From NCBI GenBank assembly GCA_008330645.1, contig VLTN01000014.1:248001-312000 (forward strand): a DNA stretch of 64,000 nucleotides, written 5' to 3'. The translations under genes were made by a program, and so were the position numbers. Shown here piece by piece: positions 41,401 to 50,638 of the stretch. The DNA comes from Cafeteria roenbergensis. Taxonomy: Eukaryota; Sar; Bigyra; Bicosoecida; Cafeteriaceae. The notes beneath the pieces were generated by a model, which was given only the letters and a program-made list of their open reading frames with translations, was not told the origin of the DNA and made no database searches. Within the stretch, counting starts at the first letter, position 1, and each line of letters starts with the position of its first letter.

Positions 41401-43787
41401 TGCAGGCCCCTCGTCTTCACCGCGGACGGCAGCTCCAGGGGCCTCGGCCACCGTATCGGATGCACCAGCTGGTGCCTCTTCTCCCCAATCGCCTACTTTG
41501 GCAGCAGCAACATCCTCCGAGACTGCCTGAGCTGTCACGCTCAGGGTGGCACCGGCCAGGCCGGCAGTGCTGGCTTCCCTGGGTTCGCCATCACTCTGCT
41601 GGTCGTCTGCTGAGGCTGCATCTGCATCTTGGCTTGCGCAAACATCGCCGCGAGCAGTCTTCGTTGCACCTGCAGCCGAGGAACTCGTCAATCGCTCGAG
41701 CGTCACGTCAACGAGGACCTTGAGCGCCACAAGCGAAAAGCCTCGCGGCCCAGAGGCACCCTCGTCGTCGCTGTCGGTCGGGGAGCCGGGGCGGGCTGAC
41801 TGGCCGCTTGTCACTGCCGAGTGGAGAGGATTGAATAGCCACGCTTGCGGCACAATGGCTTCCGTTGCCGCCTCACAAATGTCCGCAGCAGTGAGACGCT
41901 CCAGTGCCTTGGCGATGGCTGCTTCGACGGCCCCGTCCTTGCCAGACTTGGAGGCCTTGCGGGCCTTGGATGCGGCGGTGGACTGTGCCTGCTTCCGCGC
42001 CGCAGACAACAGGGCCTTGCAGGCGTCCTCAGCGCTGCGAAGCTCCCTCACGGGAGCTGCGGCGCGCGGGGCCAAGGCAAGCACTGAATCGGCGTCCATT
42101 TCGTCGCCTTCGCCCACTTCTAGCCAGGCTGAGCCTGCAATGGCCAGCTCAAAGTCCCGCAGCCGCAGCTCCAGGCTGTCGGCAGCCGCTGGTGCTGCCG
42201 CTGCCGCCGCCGCCGAAGCCGAAGAGGCCGCAACGGGTGTTGCAGCGGGCCGAGGCTTGCCGTCTTGCCCAGGCAGCCAAGTTCCAACGGCAAGCTGAGC
42301 CAAGCGATGGTGCCACGCGAGGCGGGCCGCGTCGGAGCTCGACGTTTCAGAGTTGCTCGTGGCTGCGCGCAGCGCGCGAGGCGATGAGGCTGCGAGCAGC
42401 GTCGTCGTTGGGTCGGACGCGTGTTGGAGCAAAAAGGCGAGGAGACGAACCGCCTCTGCCTGTTGGGGGGCGTCCGGGCCGAGGGCTGCCGTGAGGAGCG
42501 CATTGCTCATTCCGGACGCAATTCGAGGCCGAAGTCGAGTGCCTGACCTTGCAAGAGGCGAGGAGGCCGCTGGCGCAGCGTGCAGCTGGGGGCCAAGGCC
42601 GACGGCGTCGAGCAGGACCGCGTCTCCAGGCGTCTTGCGCTCAAAGGAGCTGGCGTGCTTCCCGGACAGGGCGCCCGATGCGTACGCCATCACCGACGCC
42701 GCCGTTGCTGAGCTCGAGTCTTTGCGGCCGGGCTTGGAGGTCGCAGCCGATGGCTCCTCGCTGGCCTGGGACGACGTGTCTCCCCATACGACGATGTGGC
42801 GGAGGAGGATGTTCGCGAGCGAGGCCAGCCGACCGGTTTCGGTCACGGCAGCATCCGCGAGCAGCGAGGGGATGGACAGGTCAAGGCGGGCCCCAGCGCT
42901 GCCGGTGCCGGCGCGTGAGAGCTTCACCTCGGCAAACATGAACCGGCCCATGTGGTTGCTTGCCGCCAAGAAGTCGTCGACGGGTGAGTTGCCTTTTGCC
43001 ACTGCGGCTGCGGGGTCGGCTCCGGCCTCCACCGAACTCACAGACTCCCGAATGGCATGTATGGCCTTGAGGGCGCGGCTCGCACCTGAGAGAACCAGTG
43101 CGCTCAAGTCAGCGTCGGGTGGCAAGTCCACCGCCGCACGGGCGTCGGCCGGCACCGGCTTGTCAAGCATCGGCACGCAGCTTCCGGCCAGGTACCGCGC
43201 CAGCCGCTTGAAGGTCTTAGGCCCCGGGGCGGCAGGGTCACGGGACAGCTCGCAAGCAAAGAGCTCGCTGAGACCCAAAAACGACTGCCGAGTTGCGTCT
43301 CTGCGGACAGGGAGGCGGGCGGACGGAAACATGCTGGATCGAGTCAGCTGTGAAACTGCTGCAACATCACGCGCCCGTTGGTCCCGCCGCAGCGCAAGGC
43401 CCAGGCGCGCAGAAGCTGAGGATCCACCAGCCCATGCGCTCGCATCACATCCCACAGTCAGTGCAGCTCGCTGCAGCTCGTGCGCGTCCCACTGTCGCGC
43501 TCTCACAGTCGAAGCAGCATCAAGCCGTAGGGTGCGACGAAATAGCAGACAAGCACGAGCATGCGCTGCAACACCGCACTACCGGCGCCCCCCCGCGAGT
43601 CACGAGCGGCGCAGGCAGCATGAAGCTCGCTCTCGACTGCCTGCAGGCACGAGACCCAGGAGGCGATGCCATCGTCGTCGGGAATGCGTCGCAAACTGCG
43701 GGAAGTCGGCTGCGGCTCGCCAGGCCGGTCGAGGCGCTGCACCAGCGCGCTCAGCAGCCTGCGTTCGGCCTCAAGAATATCTGCCAT
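35499..43787 (-). CDS. giant Ala/Glu-rich tandem-repeat protein, 2 exons, one extra base in repeats
   Basis: Exon 1 is 43787-43507 (MADILEAERRLLSALVQRLD...); exon 2 is 43333-35499, over a 173-nt GTGAGA...CCAG intron with CTGAC shortly before the acceptor. The phase-2 junction reads GLMLLRL-MFPSARLP. Residues 1 to about 740 look folded and helical (LSELFACELSRDP, SALVLSGASRALKAIHAIRE, DVTLERLTS). A 72-nt minisatellite then codes about 50 copies of APAAAAAADDKE-APGVAVTHGEEE. The C-terminal part has Arg/Leu-Pro patches, a long Ala-rich helix (KAAADAQAA type) and ends NPCRAQCCGNEAECSVM. One extra A (39495) shifts frame inside the repeats. Without it exons 1 and 2 total 8115 nt, or 2704 residues. 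It could be a sequencing or assembly error, a truncating allele, or two genes. No known family; structural or surface role possible. Confidence 0.65.
36240..36900 (-). repeat. Ala-rich periodic helical segment of the giant repeat protein
   Basis: About 220 residues are built from degenerate copies of KAAADAQAAA / EAKAAADAKAAS-type words, over half alanine with regularly spaced Lys, Asp, Glu and Gln. Such composition suggests one long amphipathic or single helix, like LEA or antifreeze-type Ala-rich helices. The copies are diverged, so this block is older than the 72-nt minisatellite next to it. Confidence 0.7.
37620..41430. repeat. 72-nt minisatellite, about 50 copies, of dimeric 36-nt structure
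   Basis: Near-identical 72-nt units run from about 37655 to 41340, with decayed units at both ends. Each unit is two related 36-nt halves, coding on the minus strand APAAAAAADDKE and APGVAVTHGEEE. Extra single halves occur, for example near 40140-40250 and 40995-41040. Recurrent variants (DDDQE, DDKE/DDQE, GAAAAADD) are scattered along the array in patterns expected from unequal exchange. Because 72 is a multiple of three and the unit lacks stops in five of six frames, long spurious frames arise on both strands. One copy (around 39484-39498) carries a single extra base. Confidence 0.95.
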
Positions 43788-43849
43788 CGGGTGGCCGTGC
43801 CTCGGCGCCCGCCCTCGCCGTTCGTCGGTGCCCTGCGGCCGGCCCAGTC
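43788..43849. promoter_or_regulatory. 62-bp divergent promoter between repeat protein and F-box genes
   Basis: Only 62 bp separate the two head-to-head ATGs, so the core promoters and 5' UTRs must overlap. The sequence is G/C-rich without a TATA element. Confidence 0.45.
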
Positions 43850-46800
43850 ATGTTGATGGCAGAGCCGCGATGGCCGACCGTCGCTTCCGCCCCCAACGCG
43901 GGCATGCGATGCTGCAAGTGGATCACGCTGAGGGGCCGAGCCGACCAAGCCCCAAGCAGGGCGGTTCTGGTGTCGAAGGCTTGCCGCTGCGCGATGGACA
44001 ACGCACGATGGGTGGAGCTGGCCCGCGCCACGTGGGCCCAAGCTGCAACGCCACGCCGCTTGGCTGCGCTTCGCACACTCCCTGACGGGACCTCGGCGGC
44101 TGCAGATGCCGCTGATTGGCTAGTCACGCAGTTTTTGGGCGCCTTCGGCATCGGCCCAGAGCCGAAGGCACTGGCTGAGACCTTCTTGAGGGTCTTTGCC
44201 TCGGATGCAGCGCCGGCCTTGTGCGGAGCCGTGGCCATGGAGTCTGCGGTGTGCGCCTCGATGTCACGGACCGCGGCAGCCATCGGGGGAGAAGGCGCCC
44301 CAAGGGTGGCACGGCTTTGCCGCCTGGCCACTGCGCTCTGGATGGTGCTGGCCCCTGTTGCAGGAGGCGGCGGCTTTTCGTCGGCAGACAGTGACGGCGC
44401 CAGAGCTGTCGCCCGAGCCGCACAGCCGTTCCGGTCGGCAATTTTTGCCCAGGTTGCTCGCCGCGGACGCATTGAACGCGTTCTGGGCGGGCTGAGCGAG
44501 GCGTACTTGCGCGGGGCAGAAGACGACCCTGCTGCGAGTCCGACGGGTTCCGCTCCTTTTGGCGACAAGGCTGACTCCAGACAGTTGCTTGCCACGCCTC
44601 TCTGCGGCCTTCTGCGTGCGCTTCACCAGTGGCCGCTAGGCGACGCCTCACGGCCCTGTGATTCGGTTTGGTCGGTCAGGGGCTTTGCAGCCCTTCGCGC
44701 CGCAGCGCTCTGCATGGCAACCACTTCGCAGGACCTTCACGCAAATCTGGTCATCAGCACTGTGCGCTCGTGCTTGTCTCCTGCAACGGTGGAGGAGCGG
44801 GGAGTTGAGGGCGCGCTGGGCATCGCCTCTGCGGCTGCGTGCGTCCCCATGGCAGTTGTGGCCAGACTGGCGGCAACGGCCATGGCTGGCGCACCTGTGA
44901 CGGGTGACCCTGACACTGTGTCAGCAACGTCGGGGGATGGCGAGGGGTCGGAGGCTGTCACCTCGAGCGCCCAGTCTGGAGCGGGAGCAGCTGCAGCTGC
45001 AGCAGCAGCAGCAGACGCTGGCACTGCCACGGTGGCTTCCTCGGCCGAAGCTGTGAGGACGCCTTTGGACCCGACCAAGGTTGACACGTTGGCTGCTGCA
45101 GTCGCAAAGTCTTCGTGCCGACTGGCTGGTCTGGCCTGCGGGCAATTCCTGGCCGAGGCACTTGCCAGTGCCGTGGAGTCCCTGCTTGTCCACCCGGCTT
45201 TGGCTTGCGCAGCCTTTGAGGCGTGCCCCTCTGCGAAATCCGCCGTCCAGTCGATGCTGCACCTTCGCCTCCAAGGCCGGCGCGGCGTGTCGCCTGCAAC
45301 TTCGCTTCAGCTCGCGGCACGGTCGGCTGTCGCACTGGCGCTCGGAGCGATGCCGCCCGCGCTCACACTTCTGCCGGATGCCGCTGCAGCCGCCGCTGTG
45401 GCTGGCCCTCTCGCGATGCTTGCAGCCGGAACCGGCTCCGAGGCAACCCACGCCGCCCCAGACACCACGGCAACCGCAGCAGCAACCGCTGCAGACGGCG
45501 CGGAGGCAGGTCCGGCGACGGCACCCTCCCCGTGGAGCTCGCCCGCCGGACAGGCTGCTGCCATGGAAGTCGTGGCCGAGGCGGGCCGCAAACTGGGCTC
45601 CTCCGTGAAAGCTGCGTTGCCAAGCCGCGAGGCCGCGCTCTGGGCACTTGCTGCGGCGCGCGCCACTCCAATGTGCGCTCCCTCAGCGCTCCCGAGTGGG
45701 GCCGCCCGCCCGCACGCTCCGGCGCCAGGCGCGGATGCATCGATGCGAGCTGGGTCGCTCGCTGCCGCTTGGACCAACATCGCGGACTTTCTGCCGGTCC
45801 GCGATGTAGTGAGTCTCGCCTGCACCAGCAAGGCCGTCGCTTCGCTGTTGCTGCTGCAGGACGGGGCAGCTGCGGCGCTGGCTGAGCACAGGCCGTCCCT
45901 CGCCGTTCCCCGCCCAGCCGGACCAGGGACGGCGGCTGCTGCGTCATCAGGGGAGCCCTTGCGGGTGGGCAGACCAGGCTCGGTTGTGTCCAAGTCGACC
46001 TTTACTGTGGCTGCGAGCCTCTGCTCGAGAGAGGGTGTGTCGGCCCCGCCGGAAGTTGCCTCGCCCGCACTCGCGTCCAGCCCAGTGGCGCCCAATGCGG
46101 CCAAGCCCGAGCCTGCAGTGTCCGCGCTTGCCCGCTTGTACTGGTCTCGGCGAGTGGCTCGGCTGCTGGCGGCACCACTCGCCGCCTCATCGGACAAGGC
46201 GATCGCGGCTCTGGACGCGGCAGTGTGCCAGTGGCATGCGCCCGCCGCTGCGGGCAGTGATGGCGCTGCTGCGGCGGCCGTGGACCAGCTTTGGCTGCGG
46301 GCGGATTTGCTGCGCCCGGGCTTTCCAACGCCTGCAACGACAACTCCCCCTAGTGCAAAGGACCCCGTCTCTCTCTTCACCGCGCCGGCGCGCGGGCGCA
46401 GGACATCGGGCGGGGGAGTCCTCGGCGCCGTGGTGGAGCTCGCGGTGCGCGCGACGGACGTTGTGGACTCGTGCGTCGAGCAGATGGCCGCAGCGCTGTT
46501 GCGCTCGCGCTCCGCCTCCTCTTCAGAGCACGAGGCCGTGTCCAGAGCGCTCTTGGCCCCCATGCACGACGCGGCCGCCGCGCTGTCAGCTGCCACGTGG
46601 ATGGGCGTGGCCGTGGCGGCGCACGCGTCGCTTGTCAGGGACTTGTACATGCGCAAGCGCACCATGGTCGTGGAGGCCGGCTCAACTGCGGCTGCGAGTG
46701 GGCCCTCGGGCACCGGCGATGGTGCGCCGGGGCCTGCCAGGCCGGCGGTTGCCCCGTCGCATAGCGACCCCCTGGCGCTGCTTCGTGCGCTGGCGCTCAT

Positions 46801-47617
46801 CTCAGAGCAGTGGACTGGCCGCCGACTGCGCGGGGACAGGTCGCGGATGGCCCCCGCCGCCTGCGGAAGCGGGACAAGCGACCCAAGGTTCCGAGCTCAC
46901 GTCGCGGCCGCAAGGACGCTGTCCGCCCGGCTGCTCCCTGCTCTGGCTGACACTGACGCCCCAGTCGGGCAGAGCCACGTGCTGATCCCCTCCGAGCACC
47001 AGCGGCTCGACGGCCGCCTCGAGACCGGAGCCCTCGGGCACCCAGCGCTGGCGGCGGCGCTGATCCGCCTGCTGCTCATCCGCGGGCTGCCCCAAGGCGA
47101 GCTTGCGTGGACGCTGACGCAGGCCACACTCGGCGCCAACGTGGTGCCGGCAGTGGCCCGTCTCCCGCCTGCCCGGCGGACGCAGACTGCGCTGGTTGCT
47201 GCGCTCCGTGCGTCGGTGGTGGCCGACTGCGCTGTTCTTCGCCGATCTGGCGGGCAACACTTCGGATCCACTGCGCCTCCCGGCCAGAAGCATCCGATGC
47301 AGACGGCTTCGGCGGTGTATCGGCTGGCAGCGTCGGCGCTTGCGCTCGCGGCGCGCAGCGCGCTCTCCGCGTCCGCTGGAATCGGTGCTGCGTTGGATGA
47401 TGCTGTCGCCTCGCTGGAGGGTGTCACCGGCCCCGGCGGCAAGCCGCTGCAGTCAGTTGCGACTCAGCTTGGGCTCTGCTTGTCGAACGCTGCAGAGTGC
47501 GAGCTACGGCTCGGGAACTCTGCCATTGCGGCCCGTATGGCCATGGCTGCGCTTTCGGTGGAAAGCGCAAATGCCAAGGCGCGGTCCAGGCTTACCAGGG
47601 CGATGGCGACGATGTAG
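43850..47617 (+). CDS. F-box protein with C-terminal TPR-like segment
   Basis: The protein has 1255 residues from ATG 43850 (MLMAEPRW); ATG 43856 lies in the same frame. The F-box is seen around residues 637-668: AAAWTNIADFLPVRDVVSLA, then CTSKAVASLLLL, matching the L/P..vl..c..vcr pattern that docks Skp1. The first 600 residues are Ala/Leu-rich helices, possibly an alpha-solenoid. A long helical and disordered region follows, and the protein ends in a TPR-like pair (LGLCLSNAAECELRLGNSAI, then MAALSVESANAKARSRLTRA) as in Hsp90-binding TPR proteins. By family it would be a substrate adaptor of an SCF ubiquitin ligase; the substrate is unknown. It starts 62 bp from the divergent giant-repeat gene. 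No introns are needed. Confidence 0.75.
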   Translation: MLMAEPRWPTVASAPNAGMRCCKWITLRGRADQAPSRAVLVSKACRCAMDNARWVELARATWAQAATPRRLAALRTLPDGTSAAADAADWLVTQFLGAFGIGPEPKALAETFLRVFASDAAPALCGAVAMESAVCASMSRTAAAIGGEGAPRVARLCRLATALWMVLAPVAGGGGFSSADSDGARAVARAAQPFRSAIFAQVARRGRIERVLGGLSEAYLRGAEDDPAASPTGSAPFGDKADSRQLLATPLCGLLRALHQWPLGDASRPCDSVWSVRGFAALRAAALCMATTSQDLHANLVISTVRSCLSPATVEERGVEGALGIASAAACVPMAVVARLAATAMAGAPVTGDPDTVSATSGDGEGSEAVTSSAQSGAGAAAAAAAAADAGTATVASSAEAVRTPLDPTKVDTLAAAVAKSSCRLAGLACGQFLAEALASAVESLLVHPALACAAFEACPSAKSAVQSMLHLRLQGRRGVSPATSLQLAARSAVALALGAMPPALTLLPDAAAAAAVAGPLAMLAAGTGSEATHAAPDTTATAAATAADGAEAGPATAPSPWSSPAGQAAAMEVVAEAGRKLGSSVKAALPSREAALWALAAARATPMCAPSALPSGAARPHAPAPGADASMRAGSLAAAWTNIADFLPVRDVVSLACTSKAVASLLLLQDGAAAALAEHRPSLAVPRPAGPGTAAAASSGEPLRVGRPGSVVSKSTFTVAASLCSREGVSAPPEVASPALASSPVAPNAAKPEPAVSALARLYWSRRVARLLAAPLAASSDKAIAALDAAVCQWHAPAAAGSDGAAAAAVDQLWLRADLLRPGFPTPATTTPPSAKDPVSLFTAPARGRRTSGGGVLGAVVELAVRATDVVDSCVEQMAAALLRSRSASSSEHEAVSRALLAPMHDAAAALSAATWMGVAVAAHASLVRDLYMRKRTMVVEAGSTAAASGPSGTGDGAPGPARPAVAPSHSDPLALLRALALISEQWTGRRLRGDRSRMAPAACGSGTSDPRFRAHVAAARTLSARLLPALADTDAPVGQSHVLIPSEHQRLDGRLETGALGHPALAAALIRLLLIRGLPQGELAWTLTQATLGANVVPAVARLPPARRTQTALVAALRASVVADCAVLRRSGGQHFGSTAPPGQKHPMQTASAVYRLAASALALAARSALSASAGIGAALDDAVASLEGVTGPGGKPLQSVATQLGLCLSNAAECELRLGNSAIAARMAMAALSVESANAKARSRLTRAMATM

Positions 47618-47927
47618 ACCGAGGTCGCCTCTGCCCCCCCCTTGCGGTGCTCCCGCAAATCGCAGTCGCCGAAGCCCTCCAACTCGTGCATTCCGGAGGG
47701 GTGGCCGCCACGTGTGCCGAGTGGTGGCGCGAAGCCCACACGAGGCGGCACGACAAAAGTTTGGCCCGCTTTGCTGTGTCTGTTTGTGCGCGGCTCTGCC
47801 GCAGCAACAAAGTCAACCGAGGCGCGCCTGGTGTTTCGTTTTGCCCTGGCCAGCTCTCGCGACGAACGGCACTCCCCGGCAGGCGTTTCTTGCGATTCGC
47901 CCTTGTCTACAAAGAGGGGTCGTTGCG
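47618..47927. other. 310-bp spacer between F-box and CvfB-like genes
   Basis: This is the F-box 3' UTR plus CvfB-like promoter region. It is relatively T-rich in the second half (CGTTTTGCCC, TTTCTTGCG). No gene was seen. Confidence 0.4.
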
Positions 47928-50459
47928 ATGTTCCGCATCGCGCGACTTACGGGGCGTGCAGCGGCGCTGCCGACGGAACGCGGCGCGACGACGCGCGCGG
48001 CCCCGCCTCGCCCCTCGCGCTTGGCTCCTGAGCTGCGCCTGCAGGCGCGAGCGCTTGCTTCCTCGGCCCGTGGGCTGGGCAGCCGGCAGCGCGTGGGCTC
48101 GAGGGGACCGAGCCAGTCTGCTGCTCGCTCGGCTCGCCACCAGCGCGAGGTTCCCACGCCCAAGAACGGCAGCCAGGGCGTGCGGGGGCGTGTGCTTTCT
48201 ATTGGGCAGCATGGATGGTACATTGCCTTTGACAACGCGGGCGGGCGGCTCTCTCCGGTTGCGGAGGCGTTCCTCTCTGGCAAGCCCGCGCCGGGAAAGC
48301 GAGCGAGCGGCCGGAGCAAGCAAGCGGGACCGGAGGTGCCAGGGGGGCAGGCTGTTGAGCCTGTACGCGCGTCCACTGCTCTGCGCATGCACCTAGAGTC
48401 AGAGCCGCAGTCGGAGGTGTCCTGGAGGGACGGCGAGCCGGCCGCGCGAACGAAGCAAGACATCGTGTCGGACATCATCGCCGCGTCTGTGGAGCAGGCG
48501 CCCCCCGGCGCCTCTGCGCTTCTTCGGTTCGCCAACGCCCCAGAGAGCTCGCTGAGCCCAGGGGACTCAGTGGTTGTGTACCCGCTCGGGTCCCTGGAGG
48601 ACTTGCCCACGGCGCAGGGCGGTCCGTCGAGGAGGCGGCCCGCTGGCGGCGGATTGGGCTCGCTGGCTGGCAAGCCCAGCAGTTCCAAGCAGGCGGCCGG
48701 CAACGTCCTTGAGGTTGCCCCCACCCCACACAACGCAAAGTCGTCTACGGACTGCGCCCGCCAGCTGATCAGCGAGGTCGTGCGCTCCGGGGGCAGGCTC
48801 GCGCTGAACGACAAGAGCCCCCCCGACGTCATCCACGCCAGGCTTGCCATGAGCAAGAGCCAGTTCCGCCGCGCTCTCGGCTACCACCTCTCCCGCCGTC
48901 GGCTGCTCGTAGCTGGGGGCGAGCTCGTGCTCGTGAACAGGACGAAGCGGGCCCAGCTGCTTGCCGAGGCGCAGCAGAAGCACGCCGCAGACGGCCCGGA
49001 CAAGCAGGCCCCGGCCGCGGTCAGGCCCACTAGCTTTCCGCTGTGGCCCCATCGGAAGCGCGTGTCGCCGGCTCTGGCACCTCTGGCGCTGCCGGGAAGC
49101 GGCGTGAGCCGCACCCAGGCAGCAAAGCTGCTGGACGAGCGGCGCCGCAACCAGGCGGAGGCGTCGCTCCAGGCACAGCAAATCCTGCTTGAGGGCTCGC
49201 CCGCCCGCAGCGTCCCCGCGTCAAAGGGCCTGGCGCTGCGCGCGGAGCGCGCGGAAGGAGCAGCTTGGGTGGCGGCTCAGAGGCTTGCCTCCAGCGCGGC
49301 CAAGGCCGCCCGCGAGAAGGAGCTTGTTGGTTTGGACAGTGGGGTCGACGCGTCATTCGAGGACGGACTGGTGCTGACCATCGACAGCGACGGGGAGAGG
49401 TTCGGGCGAATGACGGCTGACAACGTGTTCGAGGAGGACAGACCGGAGCGGAAGATTCGCCTTCGCTCGGACGCCCCGGCTGGCGCCTCTGGCCGGCGCA
49501 GACGCGGATCACCTGCTGTGGCGGTGTTTGCCGACGACAGAGACGACTCGAGCGACTCGGACAGCAGCAGCCCTGCAGCTGGTGAAGCTAGCGTGGAGGC
49601 GACTGCCGATTCGTGGGCCCACCGCGCAGAGGAGCTCGAGGCCATGAGCCTGCTGTCCGACAGCGACGAGGGAAGCTCCAGCGACTGGCTTGACGAGGAC
49701 GACTTGGATGGGCTGTCCAGCAGCGACGAAGACGAAGACGACGGTCAAGTCACTCTTGGTGACGAGGAACTGGCGCCAGAGGCCCAGGCTAGGGCTGCCG
49801 AGGCGGGTCATGGCCAGGCGTCAGGTCAGGTCCCTCTGGGCCAAATGCCTGACAGCGAGTTCTCGAGGCTGCTGGATCCGCTGGGCGTGGTCGCGGCCGG
49901 CAAGAGCCAAGCCCCTGCGAGGCGTGCTGGGCTGCCCGCGTCCCGGAAGGTCCAGCGCGAGCTGCGCAAAGCTGCCGCTGCCGTTCCGCCTCCTCAAGCC
50001 CGGCACAGCGGGCGGTGGCGAAAGCTGCGAGTCACGCTGCCCCAGCCTGACCTGGGCGGGGGAGTGATCCCAGAGGACGAAAGCGACGACGCCGACCTTG
50101 AGTACTTCAAACGCCTAGAGGGCGGTGTGTTCCCTGGACGCAGCGACGCTGCTGTGGAGGAGGCAGAGGAGGTGGAAGAGGACGAGCGCTGGACGGCGAT
50201 GGTCGGCAACTGGCTCCGTCTGACAGACCAGGACGGCGTCGCAGCATCGGGACCGGTGCCGGCGTCGCTGAGTCTTGCGCAGCTCAAACGGCACGCCCGG
50301 CGGCAAATTCAAGCCACAGAGCTCAGGCGAGGCACGACCGTGTCGAGGCCCGGCCTCACGCGGAAGCGAAAGGAGGCGCGCCGTCGCGTGGACGGCCTGA
50401 TTGCGGCTGCTTCCAAGGCCGACGACGGTGGACCTTCCTCGGGAGACTCGCGAGCTTAG
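47928..50459 (+). CDS. organelle-targeted CvfB-like (S1/winged-helix) RNA-binding protein
   Basis: The protein has 843 residues from ATG 47928. The N-terminus (MFRIARLTGRAAALPTERGA, Arg/Ala/Ser-rich, no acids for about 50 residues) looks like a mitochondrial or plastid presequence. A possible S1-type strand set follows (GVRGRVLSIGQHGWYIAF; SPGDSVVVYPLGSLED). The clearest domain, at about 275-335, is the CvfB winged helix: RSGGRLALNDKSPPDVIHAR, then LAMSKSQFRRALGYHLSRRR. In bacteria CvfB binds RNA and affects virulence-factor expression. The rest has Ala-rich coiled segments, a strongly acidic Ser/Asp tract (about 530-620, many casein-kinase-2-like sites) and a basic C-terminus. A role in organelle RNA metabolism is inferred. 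The acidic and basic tails are extensions beyond the bacterial protein, which is under 300 residues. Confidence 0.75.
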   Translation: MFRIARLTGRAAALPTERGATTRAAPPRPSRLAPELRLQARALASSARGLGSRQRVGSRGPSQSAARSARHQREVPTPKNGSQGVRGRVLSIGQHGWYIAFDNAGGRLSPVAEAFLSGKPAPGKRASGRSKQAGPEVPGGQAVEPVRASTALRMHLESEPQSEVSWRDGEPAARTKQDIVSDIIAASVEQAPPGASALLRFANAPESSLSPGDSVVVYPLGSLEDLPTAQGGPSRRRPAGGGLGSLAGKPSSSKQAAGNVLEVAPTPHNAKSSTDCARQLISEVVRSGGRLALNDKSPPDVIHARLAMSKSQFRRALGYHLSRRRLLVAGGELVLVNRTKRAQLLAEAQQKHAADGPDKQAPAAVRPTSFPLWPHRKRVSPALAPLALPGSGVSRTQAAKLLDERRRNQAEASLQAQQILLEGSPARSVPASKGLALRAERAEGAAWVAAQRLASSAAKAAREKELVGLDSGVDASFEDGLVLTIDSDGERFGRMTADNVFEEDRPERKIRLRSDAPAGASGRRRRGSPAVAVFADDRDDSSDSDSSSPAAGEASVEATADSWAHRAEELEAMSLLSDSDEGSSSDWLDEDDLDGLSSSDEDEDDGQVTLGDEELAPEAQARAAEAGHGQASGQVPLGQMPDSEFSRLLDPLGVVAAGKSQAPARRAGLPASRKVQRELRKAAAAVPPPQARHSGRWRKLRVTLPQPDLGGGVIPEDESDDADLEYFKRLEGGVFPGRSDAAVEEAEEVEEDERWTAMVGNWLRLTDQDGVAASGPVPASLSLAQLKRHARRQIQATELRRGTTVSRPGLTRKRKEARRRVDGLIAAASKADDGGPSSGDSRA

Positions 50460-50638
50460 TGCGTGCAAGCTGCTCAAGACAAGGCGTGCGGCGAAAAGCA
50501 AATCTGGAACCGGCTGGTGTTTCGGCACGCCTGGCTCTGCGCTTGCCCTTGAAGCTTCTCGGCGCCCTTTTCAGCGAACAGGCAGTGCCGCAGGTGCAAA
50601 CTCACACACGCGCACGGATTCGCAGTCACTCGCTGGTC

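Noticed and set aside
37620-41430. CRISPR-like direct repeats
   Set aside because: Units are contiguous with no unique spacers, and they code for protein in a eukaryotic gene.
37432-41613. 1393-codon rightward open frame through the minisatellite (GASSSPWVTATPGASLSS repeats)
   Set aside because: It is a shadow of the stop-free 72-nt unit. Flanking non-repeat sequence supports the minus strand, where folded N- and C-terminal segments and a good splice junction exist.
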